Part shown: positions 19,418 through 28,616 of the stretch, piece after piece
Layout: every line of letters starts with the position of its first letter
How positions within the stretch are numbered: position 1 is the stretch's first letter
DNA from: Trueperella bonasi
GTDB lineage: Bacteria > Actinomycetota > Actinomycetes > Actinomycetales > Actinomycetaceae
NCBI RefSeq assembly: GCF_030811535.1
Contig: NZ_JAUSQX010000001.1
Location: 62,001-126,000 of the forward strand
DNA: 64,000 bases
Direction: 5' to 3'
Notes under the pieces: model-generated
Told to the model about the DNA's origin: nothing
Database searches by the model: none
What the model saw: the letters and a program-made list of their open reading frames with translations, nothing else
Program-made: the position numbers and the translations under genes

Positions 19418-20365
19418 CTAATCTTTTTCAAAAAGCTCACGGAGAGCCGATGCTAAGAACAAAGGATCATGCTTAGCTTGATCCGACCTGTCGGCAAGTG
19501 GGCACGCATATACGTCCGCACCGATAGCCGCGCAGGCCGCATGAAAGTTTGCCCAGATAATTTGAGCGTCCTTATCAATGAGCACGGTGTCCAGGATCAA
19601 CTCGGGCGCGTGCTCTTGAAACGACCTAATGTGATCGGAAGCCGATAGAGTCCGGGTTTCGTCGTCGGGCACCAGATTAATGATGAGCGCACGGCGAGCA
19701 CGCGTAGAAGTAAGAGCCGTGGACAGTTCGGGAACAAGGAGATGTGGGATCACTGACGTGAACCATGATCCGGGGCCAAAAATTATCCAGTCCGCATCCT
19801 GGATGGCCTCGATAGCTTCTTTGACCGCGGGAGGATTTTCCGGAACGATGCGAACATGTTTTATTTCGGCCCGGCAGCTCGCCACGGCAACCTGACCACG
19901 AATCGTACGTTCGCCCTGGTCGTCAACAATATCGGCTTCGATCTGCAAGGGCTTCGCCGCCATCGGCAGAACAGTACCCGTGATGTCCAATAGCCTGCCC
20001 ACAAACTCCAAGCCTTGAACTGGATCATCGAAAAGATCCCACACACCGGTGATAAGAAGATTGCCTAGCGAGTGTCCATTGAGCGGGCCATTGGAGTTAA
20101 ACCGGTATTGCAAAACGTCTCGCCAGGTTAGGCTCCATTCGCCATCGTCACACAATGCCGACAATGCCATCCGTAGATCGCCCGGAGGCAAAATATTGAA
20201 CTCCTCGCGTAGGCGGCCTGAACTGCCCCCGTCGTCGGCAACTGTGACGATCGCTGTGATATTTGGTGTCAAAAGCCTCAGCGCAGCCAGTGTCGCAGAT
20301 AGGCCGTGCCCGCCACCGAGGGCAACAACCTTAGTATGCCTGACCGTTGATCCCGCTGTCATCAT
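19418..20365 (-). CDS. yvcK: YvcK/CofD-like protein (gluconeogenesis factor family)
   Basis: Family member of YvcK/YbhK, which binds UDP-sugars and links carbon metabolism to envelope growth; it is related in fold to CofD (family knowledge). The 315 residues start with VVALGGGHGLSATLAALR and continue with VTVADDGGSSGRLREE and PPGDLRMAL, all family signatures. IFGPGSWFTSVIPHLLVP is seen near residues 195-212. The start overlaps the rapZ stop by four bases (ATGA), showing coupling. The neighbouring RapZ and WhiA are its usual partners. Confidence 0.94.
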   Translation of the reverse strand: MMTAGSTVRHTKVVALGGGHGLSATLAALRLLTPNITAIVTVADDGGSSGRLREEFNILPPGDLRMALSALCDDGEWSLTWRDVLQYRFNSNGPLNGHSLGNLLITGVWDLFDDPVQGLEFVGRLLDITGTVLPMAAKPLQIEADIVDDQGERTIRGQVAVASCRAEIKHVRIVPENPPAVKEAIEAIQDADWIIFGPGSWFTSVIPHLLVPELSTALTSTRARRALIINLVPDDETRTLSASDHIRSFQEHAPELILDTVLIDKDAQIIWANFHAACAAIGADVYACPLADRSDQAKHDPLFLASALRELFEKD

Positions 20366-21318
20366 TCACGCCCAAGGTCACGATGAATATTTCTCACGTT
20401 GTGCCCACGTGAACGCATGATCGCGCCAAGTTTCTCGCTCATGGCAACCGAACGGTGCTTTCCACCCGTGCAACCAATCGCAATCGTCACATATGGTTTA
20501 AGTTCATGCTGGTAGCCGGCAAATATCGGTTCGAGTAAATCCGCATACCCCTGTATAAACTCCTCGGCACCGTCGACGTTTAACACGAAGTCCGACACGG
20601 GCTTGTCACGACCGGTCAAGTGCCGTAGTTCGGAGACCCAATAGGGATTGGGAAGGAAGCGAACGTCTGCAACGTGATCCGCATCAAGCGGGAGCCCGTA
20701 TTTGAAGCCAAAGGACATCACGGTCACGTGAGTATTGTCCGTTCCTGCTTCCTGAAGCCCTGAGCGCACCTTTCGTGATAGGTCATGAACAGTAAGATCA
20801 GAAGTATCGATATAAATATCGGCCCGAGTGCGCAATTCGGTTAAGACTTGGCGTTCGTGCTCGATCCCATCGAGCAAGCGCCCATCTTCTTGCAGTGGGT
20901 GTGGCCGCCTCACCGATTCGAAACGGCGCACCAAGACGTCAGTGCGCGCGTCAAGGAACATGATCCGATAATCGAATTTGCGTTCGTCGAGCTCATCTAA
21001 AACGGCAAGTAGTTCTTTGAAGTATCCTCGTGAACGCACGTCGACGACGGCCGCAAGCCGCCGCGTCGCGTGATCTGCCCCCGGCGTCATCAAACCGGCC
21101 AACGCACTGAGCAAACGAGGTGGCAAATTATCGACGACGTACCAGCCGAGATCTTCCAACGTTGCACCCGCACGTGACCTGCCTGCTCCAGACATGCCTG
21201 TAATAATAAGAATTTCAGGGATGTCAGCCGCTGGCAACGCCGTTTGGCGGTCCAATTCTGGAACGATCGGCGGAATCTTGCCCGTGTCATTTATCTCGCT
21301 ATGCGGAATCTTCTCCAT
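20362..21318 (-). CDS. rapZ: RapZ-family nucleotide-binding protein
   Basis: P-loop protein; in Escherichia coli RapZ is an RNase adaptor controlling glmS sRNAs, whereas its role in actinobacteria is unresolved. With the ATG at 21318 it has 318 residues; an ATG at 21366 inside the uvrC end would add 16. Neither has a clear ribosome-binding site. The P-loop reads GMSGAGRS, with Arg where the Walker A Lys normally sits, as seen in actinobacterial homologues. VVDNLPPRLL and the C-terminal GCTGGKHRSVAMSEKL segment are family signatures. It lies just after uvrC and overlaps yvcK by four bases. Confidence 0.92.
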   Translation of the reverse strand: MEKIPHSEINDTGKIPPIVPELDRQTALPAADIPEILIITGMSGAGRSRAGATLEDLGWYVVDNLPPRLLSALAGLMTPGADHATRRLAAVVDVRSRGYFKELLAVLDELDERKFDYRIMFLDARTDVLVRRFESVRRPHPLQEDGRLLDGIEHERQVLTELRTRADIYIDTSDLTVHDLSRKVRSGLQEAGTDNTHVTVMSFGFKYGLPLDADHVADVRFLPNPYWVSELRHLTGRDKPVSDFVLNVDGAEEFIQGYADLLEPIFAGYQHELKPYVTIAIGCTGGKHRSVAMSEKLGAIMRSRGHNVRNIHRDLGRE

Positions 21319-21337
21319 GCAACCATCGTGCCAGTTT

Positions 21338-23311
21338 TTATTGAGATTTTCCTGCAAAGTGGTCATGGATGGTCTGTGCTAGTGCCGGACCTATGCCGGG
21401 CACTTCCTGTAACTGTGCGATATCGGCTCGTTGGATCCGTGCAACCGATTTAAAATGCTTGAGTAAAGCGGTTTGTTTTGCCGGGCCGAGTCCGGCAATC
21501 TCATCGAGAGCCGATCGCGTCATCGCCTTCGAGCGCTTCTTACGATGGAAGCTAATCGCGAACCGGTGCGATTCATCGCGCAAATGTTGCAACAAACGTA
21601 GAGCGGGTGACGAGCGCGAAAGAATAATTGGAAAGCTTTCACCCGGTAGCCATATCTCTTCAAGTCGTTTGGCAAGCCCGATTACCATAACGTCCGCTTC
21701 AAGTTCGTCGATCGCACGTTTGGCGGCGTTAACTTGCGGCAGGCCGCCGTCGACGACGATCAGATCCGGTCGATATGCGAAGCGCCGCCGTGCGCCTGGT
21801 TCAACCGAGCCAGACTGCTGATCATCGGAGGCATCTGCAGCGTCTTCAGTTTCGCGCAGTCTCATCAGTCTGCGGCGTAGCACCTCGTTCATCGCCGCCG
21901 TGTCATCACGGGCACCCTCACCGTCCGGCCCTCGCACAATAAAATGCCGATAGTCAGCTTTCTTGGCGAGCCCGTCTTCGAAGACCACCATCGAACCGAC
22001 CTGATTGGTTCCCTGAGTGTGCGAAATATCGTAGCCTTCGATGCGCAATGGGGCGCGCTTGAGTCCAAGCCCCACTCGCAGCTCCTCAAGGGCCTGAGAT
22101 CGTTCCGTAATGTCACCCGCGCGAGCAAGTTTGTGACGTTGCAGGGCTTGTTGGGCATTCACGTGGACGGTGTCCATGAGCGAGGCTTTTGGGCCGCGCC
22201 GAGGTTGGCGAATCGTTACCTTCCCTCCGCGCAATTGGGAAAGCCATCGGCTAAGAGTATCGACGTCTGCAGGCATTTGCGGAACCCATATCTCCTTGGG
22301 CAGTGCGGTGGCAGCCGTGTGGTCGACGTCGTCCACAGATTTCGCTCGTTGCCTTTTCCGCCCGGCGGGTGCTTGTGAATAATGGCCGTAAACCTGAAGC
22401 AAAAGCTGGTTGATAAGCCCGGGCGCGTCTTCATCCTCAATCGTGGTTACCCACCCTCGCTGGCCACGTATTCGCCCGGCGCGAATGTAGAACACCTGGA
22501 CCGACGCTTCCAGTTCATCGAATTCTAAACCGAAGACGTCGGCATCTACATCCGAGTCAAACACGACCGTATTGCGCTCGGCCACCGTTTCTAAAGCGAT
22601 CGCATCATCGCGCAGCTTGGCAGCCCGCTCGTAATCTTGTTCCGCGGCGGCTTGAGCCATCTCTCGCTTCTTTTGGCGAATTAGCTCCTCACCGGTGCCG
22701 TCAAGGAAGCGAACCATTCGTTTGGCGATCTCACGATGTTCTTCTTCTGACACTCTCCCGACGCACGGCGCAGAGCACTTATCAATATACCCAAATAAGC
22801 ATGGCCGCCCCGATCGTTCAGCATTTTTAAACACGCCGGCAGTGCACGAACGCATCGGAAAAACTCGCAACAGCTGATCCAGTGATTCACGCACTGCCCA
22901 CACTTTGGTGTACGGCCCGTAATAGCGATTACCGCGGCGGTGCGCATTGCGGGTGACCATCACCCGCGGGTATTTTTCGCTCATCATAATCGCCAGGTAT
23001 GGATACGATTTATCATCCCGGTACATGACGTTGAATCGGGGCGTGAACTCTTTAATCCACGAGTATTCGAGGGTGAGCGCCTCAATTTCAGAGCCAACGA
23101 CGACCCATTCAACACGCACGGCGGTAAAAACCATTTGCCGAGTGCGAGCGTGCAAGAGGAGAGGATCTTGGAAATAGTTCAGCAGTCGGTTACGCAGGGA
23201 TTTGGCCTTACCCACGTAGATGACCCGGTCGTCTTCATCGATGAATCGATAGACGCCGGGATCGGTTGGAATATCGCCCGTGTGTGGGCGATAGCTTTCC
23301 GGATCGGCCAT
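21338..23311 (-). CDS. uvrC: Excinuclease ABC subunit C
   Basis: Endonuclease that makes both incisions in nucleotide excision repair after UvrAB damage recognition. The 657 residues contain an N-terminal GIY-YIG nuclease (PGVYRFIDEDDRVIYVGKAK), a UVR motif near 200-240, and an RNase H-like second nuclease with YDISHTQGTNQVGSMVVFEDG. Two C-terminal helix-hairpin-helix units follow (AGLGPAKQTALL, VPGIGPALAQ). The ATG follows the uvrA TAG directly with no spacer. The coding end contains one of the possible rapZ starts. Confidence 0.97.
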   Translation of the reverse strand: MADPESYRPHTGDIPTDPGVYRFIDEDDRVIYVGKAKSLRNRLLNYFQDPLLLHARTRQMVFTAVRVEWVVVGSEIEALTLEYSWIKEFTPRFNVMYRDDKSYPYLAIMMSEKYPRVMVTRNAHRRGNRYYGPYTKVWAVRESLDQLLRVFPMRSCTAGVFKNAERSGRPCLFGYIDKCSAPCVGRVSEEEHREIAKRMVRFLDGTGEELIRQKKREMAQAAAEQDYERAAKLRDDAIALETVAERNTVVFDSDVDADVFGLEFDELEASVQVFYIRAGRIRGQRGWVTTIEDEDAPGLINQLLLQVYGHYSQAPAGRKRQRAKSVDDVDHTAATALPKEIWVPQMPADVDTLSRWLSQLRGGKVTIRQPRRGPKASLMDTVHVNAQQALQRHKLARAGDITERSQALEELRVGLGLKRAPLRIEGYDISHTQGTNQVGSMVVFEDGLAKKADYRHFIVRGPDGEGARDDTAAMNEVLRRRLMRLRETEDAADASDDQQSGSVEPGARRRFAYRPDLIVVDGGLPQVNAAKRAIDELEADVMVIGLAKRLEEIWLPGESFPIILSRSSPALRLLQHLRDESHRFAISFHRKKRSKAMTRSALDEIAGLGPAKQTALLKHFKSVARIQRADIAQLQEVPGIGPALAQTIHDHFAGKSQ

Positions 23312-26239
23312 CTATGTGAGGGTACCCGCCTTTGCCAAAATTGGTTTCAAATACTGCCCCGTGTACGATTCCTCCACGCCCACGATGTCTTCCGGAGTGC
23401 CTTCGGCAACTACCCTACCGCCGGATTTTCCGCCTTCGGGCCCAAGATCGATCACCCAATCGGCACATTTAATGACGTCGAGGTTGTGTTCGATCACGAT
23501 CACAGTATTTCCCTTATCCGTCAGTTCCTGCAGCACTCCCAAGAGTTTACGAACATCCTCGAAGTGGAGTCCTGTCGTCGGTTCGTCGAGCATGTAAACG
23601 GTTTTTCCGGTGGACCGTTTGTGCAATTCTGAGGCAAGTTTGACGCGCTGAGCCTCTCCTCCCGAAAGGGTAGTTGCGGGTTGGCCGAGGCGGATATAAC
23701 CCAAACCTACCGATTCAAGAACTTCAAGATACTTGGTAATCCGGTTTACCGAGGCGAAGAATTCCTTGGCCTGGGAGATCGTCATGTCGAGAACCTCAGC
23801 CACGTTCTTACCTTTGTAACGAACCTGAAGTGTTTCGCGGTTGTACCGAGTGCCGTTACAGACTTCGCATGGCACGTACACGTCTGGCAGAAAATTCATT
23901 TCGATCTTGATCGTGCCGTCGCCCGAGCAGGATTCACAGCGGCCTCCCTTGACGTTAAAGGAGAACCTTCCTGGGCCATAGCCTCGGATCTTTGCCTCTT
24001 CTGTCTCGGCAAAGAGTTTTCGAATTGGATCCCACATGCCGGTGTAGGTGGCGGGGTTAGATCGCGGTGTTCGCCCGATTGGCGATTGGTCCACGTGCAC
24101 CACCTTGTCGAGTTGGTCCAGGCCCTTAACTTTGTTGTGTTTCCCGGCGAGTGCCTGTGATCGGTTCAACTTATTGGACAGCACCTTGTAAAGGATTTCG
24201 TTGACGAGCGAAGATTTACCCGAACCTGACACGCCAGTAACTGCTGTAAAAACGCCGACCGGGAATTTAACGTCGATATCTCGCAGGTTATTTTCGCGCG
24301 CTCCTGTTACCTCTATCTGTTTCGTTTTGTAAACACGACGCCGTTTAGCCGGCACCTCAATTTCCCTGCGGCCGGAAAGGTATGCGCCGGTTAACGATTC
24401 TTCGGACTCGAGCAAACCTTGCGGCGGTCCCGAATAAACAATGTGTCCACCAAACTCTCCGGCCCGGGGGCCGATATCGACGACCCAATCTGCCTTGCGG
24501 ATAGTTTCTTCGTCATGCTCGACCACAATCAGGGTGTTGCCAAGATCGCGCAGGTGAAGCAAGGCGCTAAGGAGACGATCGTTGTCACGCTGGTGTAGCC
24601 CGATCGAGGGTTCGTCGAGAACGTAAAGAACGCCGACGAGTCCCGCACCAATCTGTGTTGCCAGGCGTATCCGCTGAGCTTCACCACCCGATAGCGAGCC
24701 GGCCGACCGCGAAAGAGTGAGGTAGTTCAGTCCGACAGTCACCAAGAAGTTAAGCCGCTCAAGAATTTCCTTTAATACAGCATCCGCGATCTGCTTTTCG
24801 CGAATGCCGAGCTCCAGACCTTGCAAGTATTCGAGAGCGTCCCCGATCGAAAGTTCTGTAAGTTCATGGATGTTCAGCTCTCCGATTCGCACCGCAAGCA
24901 CTTCCGGCTTGAGCCGCGCTCCCCCACAGGTTTGGCAGGCGACATCGCACATGAAGCCCTGATAGCGTTCGCGAGACCACTCTGAGGAAGTTTCATCATG
25001 CTTCCTCTTCACAAAGTGGAGAACACCCTCAAAACCTGTTGAATAAACTTTTTCGCGCCCCCATCGGTTCCGGTAGCGCATTTTGATCTTGAAGTCCTTG
25101 CCGTTCAAGATCGCGTCTTTCACGTCATCGGAAAGATTTTTCCACTTCGTTTTTGTGCTGAAGCCGAGCTCGTCCCCCAATCCCTGAAGTTGGCGCATGT
25201 GGTAATCTCTGGCCGGCCCCGAAGCGGTGACCGACCACGGTACGATGGCCCCCTCATCAATCGTTAGATCTTCATCAGGGACGACCAGTTCAGGCGCAAC
25301 TTGAACTTTGTATCCGATGCCGTCACAGTCCGGGCACGATCCATAGGGTGCATTAAATGAAAAAGTGCGTGGTTCAATCTCCTCGATGTCCAGCATGTGG
25401 CCATTTGGGCAAGATCTGAACTCTGAAAATTTACGCTCGCGAGCGGGATCGCCGGCGTCGATATCCACAAATTCTACGATCAATCGGCCATCGGCCAACC
25501 GCAGTGCAGTCTCTACTGAATCGTTGAGCCGTGATCGTACGCCCTCACGGATCGCAAGCCGGTCAACGACGACGTCGATGTCGTGCTTCTTCGTTTTTGC
25601 TAGCTTTGGCGGGCTATCCAAGCGGACTAATTCACCATCGACTCGAGCGCGCGAATAGCCATCGGCTCCGAGGGTCCGGAAAATTTCTTCATGTTGGCCC
25701 TTACGCCCGCGAATAACGGGCGCGAGAACCTGAAACCGTGTGCCGTCGTCGTACTCGAGGAGTACGTTAACAATCTGTTCGGCACTCTGTGCCTGAATCT
25801 TCTCATCACAAAGCGGGCAGAACTGCGTTCCCGCGCGTGCATAGAGCAAACGTAGATAATCATAAACCTCGGTGATCGTTCCGACCGTCGAACGCGGATT
25901 ACGATTGGTGGACTTTTGATCAATCGAAACAGCGGGTGATAAGCCCTCGATAAAATCCACGTCTGGCTTATCCATCTGGCCAAGAAACTGGCGCGCGTAA
26001 GCAGATAGCGATTCAACGTAGCGGCGCTGGCCCTCAGCGAAAATCGTGTCAAAAGCAAGTGAAGATTTTCCGGAACCGGATAGACCGGTGAACACGACCA
26101 TCTTGTCGCGGGGGATATCAAGCGTGACGTTTTGTAGATTGTGTTCGCGGGCGCCTTGAATATGAATATGTTCGTGCACGAGTTCAAGTCTAGGCTTTTC
26201 ACCCGGCACTATCGAACGCATGTTTGATGATTTTGCCAC
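23312..26239 (-). CDS. uvrA: Excinuclease ABC subunit A
   Basis: Damage-sensing ATPase of nucleotide excision repair. The 975 residues hold two ABC ATPase modules with P-loops GLSGSGKSS at 52-60 and GVSGSGKSS in the second half. Two ABC signatures of the type LSGGEAQR, and zinc-binding Cys pairs (CPLC, CPDC, CESC, CEVC), are also present. The start is assigned to GTG at 26237-26239, though there is no good ribosome-binding site; an ATG at 26221 is the alternative. It heads the minus-strand run uvrA-uvrC-rapZ-yvcK and diverges from the SBF-like transporter. No clear SOS box was seen upstream. Confidence 0.97.
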   Translation of the reverse strand: MAKSSNMRSIVPGEKPRLELVHEHIHIQGAREHNLQNVTLDIPRDKMVVFTGLSGSGKSSLAFDTIFAEGQRRYVESLSAYARQFLGQMDKPDVDFIEGLSPAVSIDQKSTNRNPRSTVGTITEVYDYLRLLYARAGTQFCPLCDEKIQAQSAEQIVNVLLEYDDGTRFQVLAPVIRGRKGQHEEIFRTLGADGYSRARVDGELVRLDSPPKLAKTKKHDIDVVVDRLAIREGVRSRLNDSVETALRLADGRLIVEFVDIDAGDPARERKFSEFRSCPNGHMLDIEEIEPRTFSFNAPYGSCPDCDGIGYKVQVAPELVVPDEDLTIDEGAIVPWSVTASGPARDYHMRQLQGLGDELGFSTKTKWKNLSDDVKDAILNGKDFKIKMRYRNRWGREKVYSTGFEGVLHFVKRKHDETSSEWSRERYQGFMCDVACQTCGGARLKPEVLAVRIGELNIHELTELSIGDALEYLQGLELGIREKQIADAVLKEILERLNFLVTVGLNYLTLSRSAGSLSGGEAQRIRLATQIGAGLVGVLYVLDEPSIGLHQRDNDRLLSALLHLRDLGNTLIVVEHDEETIRKADWVVDIGPRAGEFGGHIVYSGPPQGLLESEESLTGAYLSGRREIEVPAKRRRVYKTKQIEVTGARENNLRDIDVKFPVGVFTAVTGVSGSGKSSLVNEILYKVLSNKLNRSQALAGKHNKVKGLDQLDKVVHVDQSPIGRTPRSNPATYTGMWDPIRKLFAETEEAKIRGYGPGRFSFNVKGGRCESCSGDGTIKIEMNFLPDVYVPCEVCNGTRYNRETLQVRYKGKNVAEVLDMTISQAKEFFASVNRITKYLEVLESVGLGYIRLGQPATTLSGGEAQRVKLASELHKRSTGKTVYMLDEPTTGLHFEDVRKLLGVLQELTDKGNTVIVIEHNLDVIKCADWVIDLGPEGGKSGGRVVAEGTPEDIVGVEESYTGQYLKPILAKAGTLT

Positions 26240-26281
26240 AGGCGATGATGAGCCCGATGCGCCGTCAGTGCTTGCGTGATC

Positions 26282-26287
26282 TAGGAT
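26282..26287 (+). promoter_or_regulatory. TAGGAT -10-like box, leaderless geometry
   Basis: TAGGAT sits six bases before the ATG at 26294. The same bases contain AGGA, so a weak ribosome-binding role cannot be excluded. No good -35 was recognised. Confidence 0.4.
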
Positions 26288-26293
26288 GGGCGC

Positions 26294-27268
26294 ATGGCGC
26301 TCAATGCAAAGGAACTGCTCAAGCGGATCAGACCTGATTTCCTACTCACAGGTATCATCACCGCACTCATTCTAGGGCTGTTCGTACCCGTCCCCGAAAA
26401 CGTCGCCGAGGGTTTTTCCACCGCGGCAGATGTTGGCGTGGGCCTTGTTTTCCTCGTCTACGGCATGCGGCTTCGGACCAGCGAAGTCATTGCAGGCCTT
26501 CGAAACATCAAACTCCAAACCGCAGTTTTAGCCACCACATACGTGTTCTTCCCACTGCTTGGCTTCGCGTTCTACTGGCTTACCGGCTCCATTATTGGGG
26601 CGGCGTTTGCCACGGGCTTGCTTTACCTCAGCCTGCTCCCCTCAACGGTGCAATCCTCGGTGACGTTTGTATCGATCGCTCGGGGCGATGTTGCAAGTGC
26701 TGTATGTTCAGCAACCATTTCGAACATCCTCGGAATGTTTCTCACACCGGTACTCGTGTTGGTGTTCATGGACATGGATCATGCGTCCACGGGTGGCATC
26801 CAGTCCGTTCTTGTAAAGCTGCTTCTGCCATTTATCATTGGCCAGATGCTGCAGCCTTTCGTCGGGAACTGGGTGCGGGCGCACCGCAACATTACGAAGT
26901 TCACGGACAATTCTGCGATTATCCTCGTCGTGTTTTCGGCGGTTGTTAAAGCGACTAACGACGGCGCCTGGTCATCGGTCACTGCAGGTGGCTTCTTTGT
27001 TCTTTTATTAGTTCTGTCTGTTTTACTTGGAATCGTTTTACTAGTCACGTGGTATGGCGGCAAACTTCTTGGCTTCCCACGCGGGGAGAAAATCGTGCTA
27101 CTGATGTGCGGTTCGAAGAAGTCCCTTGCAACCGGTCTCCCCATGGCCAAGGCGCTTTTCGATCCCGCGATCGTCGGCGCTGTGGCCGTACCTGTGATTA
27201 TCTTCCATCAGCTGCAGCTCATCGTTGCGGCAGTGATCGCGCGCCGGCTTGGCGCTCAAGAACAGTAG
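26294..27268 (+). CDS. Bile acid:sodium symporter-like transporter (SBF-like family)
   Basis: Ten-helix membrane transporter of the BASS superfamily, the branch containing E. coli YfeH and animal SLC10A7. Substrate is unknown; an organic anion with sodium is a family-level guess. The 324 residues include the family segments [20 protein letters not shown] near 115-134 and a Lys-Lys-Ser-containing [14 protein letters not shown] near 273-286, both around the predicted ion site. Start ATG at 26294 behind TAGGAT. It stands alone between divergent uvrA and convergent terC, whose stop lies one base away. Confidence 0.88.
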   Translation: MALNAKELLKRIRPDFLLTGIITALILGLFVPVPENVAEGFSTAADVGVGLVFLVYGMRLRTSEVIAGLRNIKLQTAVLATTYVFFPLLGFAFYWLTGSIIGAAFATGLLYLSLLPSTVQSSVTFVSIARGDVASAVCSATISNILGMFLTPVLVLVFMDMDHASTGGIQSVLVKLLLPFIIGQMLQPFVGNWVRAHRNITKFTDNSAIILVVFSAVVKATNDGAWSSVTAGGFFVLLLVLSVLLGIVLLVTWYGGKLLGFPRGEKIVLLMCGSKKSLATGLPMAKALFDPAIVGAVAVPVIIFHQLQLIVAAVIARRLGAQEQ

Positions 27269-27269
27269 C

Positions 27270-28427
27270 TTATTTCCACGCGTTACCCGGCCCGTCTTTC
27301 AAGGGATCCGAGCTATTCGCCTCCGGATCCAAGGACGGTTTGGGTTTTTCGTGCGGGCCAATTTCGGCGGCAGCATCCGCTGGCGAATTCAGGGTTGGCC
27401 ATTTCTTGGAGCCCCAAATAGAAACAATCACGGTCATGCCGATCGCACTGAGAATCACCGCGGTCGATTGCAGCGGCGATGGTTCGGGAATAAACAGAAG
27501 CATGTCGTAACCGTGGAAGGCGTGAATAATGAGTTTCAAAGCGATGAAGCCGAGAATGAACGCCAAGCCAAAGTGCAGATAAATCAGGCGGTCCAACAGT
27601 CCATCAACGAGGAAATAGAGCTGACGCAAACCAAGGAGTGAGAACGCGTTGGCGGCAAAGACGATAAACGGTTCTTGGGTCAGGCCGTAAATCGCGGGAA
27701 TCGAATCGAGCGCGAACATGATGTCGATTGAGCCGATCGAGATGACGCAGAGCATGAGCGGCGTGATCCAGGTCTTGCCACCACGCCGAACCACGAGGCG
27801 TTGCCCGACATAACCGTCGGTCACCCTGAAGATACGCGAGACGAAGCGAGTAAGCGCATTCGGTTCATATTCGCTTGAGGGATCTAGAGCATGAGGGTTG
27901 CGCCGGTCCTTTTCTTGCTCGATACCATCCTTGATCTGGTCGATTGCGGTATACAGCATCCAAGCGCCGAAGATAAAGAATACCCAAGCGAACTGTTCGA
28001 TAATCGCTGCGGCTAGCATGATGAATGCAAAACGTAGCACGAGGGCGATGACGATACCCCACATGACAACCTTCTGCTGATAGATTCTGGGAACCCTGAA
28101 GGCGGCGATAATAATGATGAAAACGAATATATTGTCAAGAGACAGTGACTTTTCAGTCAGATAGCCAGCAAAATATTCCGTTGCAAACTCCGGGCTATGC
28201 CGGAAATACATCAGGACGCCAAATAGTAGGGCAATCACGATGTAGAAAGTGGACCAAATGGCAGCTTCTTTAAGGGTCGGCTCGTGTGGCTTGCGCACGT
28301 GCCCAAGGAGATCCCAAGCAATTAATACGATGATGATGGCGAATAGCGCGAACCATTCCCAGGTGTGCACTTCCATCGCTTCCGCAGAGTTGCGAGCGGT
28401 GAGCAACGCGGTTTGAAACGTGGACAT
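27270..28427 (-). CDS. TerC-family membrane protein, probable manganese exporter
   Basis: TerC proteins are integral membrane proteins that protect from metal stress, and several export Mn(II) during protein secretion (family knowledge). The 385 residues show seven or more hydrophobic helices, the EKSLSLDNIFVF segment and a SIDIMFALDSIPAIYG segment, whose acidic residues are conserved in TerC. A polar tail of about 50 residues follows. ATG at 28427 is preceded by AAGGA (28434-28438) with a six-base spacer. The gene lies directly under a yybP-ykoY-type manganese riboswitch, which strongly supports a manganese role. Confidence 0.93.
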   Translation of the reverse strand: MSTFQTALLTARNSAEAMEVHTWEWFALFAIIIVLIAWDLLGHVRKPHEPTLKEAAIWSTFYIVIALLFGVLMYFRHSPEFATEYFAGYLTEKSLSLDNIFVFIIIIAAFRVPRIYQQKVVMWGIVIALVLRFAFIMLAAAIIEQFAWVFFIFGAWMLYTAIDQIKDGIEQEKDRRNPHALDPSSEYEPNALTRFVSRIFRVTDGYVGQRLVVRRGGKTWITPLMLCVISIGSIDIMFALDSIPAIYGLTQEPFIVFAANAFSLLGLRQLYFLVDGLLDRLIYLHFGLAFILGFIALKLIIHAFHGYDMLLFIPEPSPLQSTAVILSAIGMTVIVSIWGSKKWPTLNSPADAAAEIGPHEKPKPSLDPEANSSDPLKDGPGNAWK

Positions 28428-28438
28428 GGAGTATCCTT

Positions 28439-28463
28439 CCGGTACGTCAAGTTGTAGTACCGG
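28439..28463 (-). promoter_or_regulatory. Hairpin next to terC ribosome-binding site (candidate expression platform)
   Basis: A perfect 7-bp stem, CCGGTAC with GTACCGG, and an 11-base loop abut the AAGGA ribosome-binding site. Its upstream arm shares bases 28462-28463 with the closing helix of the riboswitch, so the two may compete. Confidence 0.6.
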
Positions 28464-28553
28464 AGGTCTCTTCCCGCCTTGTTTTACTCAAGGCCTCGAC
28501 CCGGGCAAACGCCGTATTGACGAGTCGATGTTGGGTGGGAATACTCCCCTCCG
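28461..28553 (-). ncRNA. yybP-ykoY-type Mn2+ riboswitch upstream of terC
   Basis: On the minus strand the leader shows the conserved GGGGAGTA box at 28542-28549, the CGTCAATACGGC segment, the GCCCGGGTC segment, a local stem-loop CCTTG/CAAGG, and the closing GAAGAGACC box. Helix P1 forms between GGAGG (28548-28552) and CCTCC (28462-28466). These elements and their order match the yybP-ykoY family, which senses Mn(II) and often precedes terC, mntP or similar exporters. The class is recognised by eye, not by covariance search. Confidence 0.85.
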
Positions 28554-28562
28554 TCTGATTCG

Positions 28563-28590
28563 ATGATAGCCCACGGCGCCGCGTTCGTAA
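28563..28590 (-). promoter_or_regulatory. Candidate terC promoter
   Basis: TATCAT (28563-28568) with TTACGA (28585-28590) 16 bases upstream. Transcription would begin near 28556, only a few bases before the riboswitch closing helix, which is a good fit for a dedicated terC promoter downstream of uvrB. Confidence 0.5.
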
Positions 28591-28616
28591 CCGGTAGGGC
28601 CGTGTGATTCAGAACA

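Noticed and set aside
26240-26293. SOS (LexA) box upstream of uvrA
   Set aside because: No sequence resembling the actinobacterial TCGAAC-N4-GTTCGA box was found in this spacer or before uvrB.
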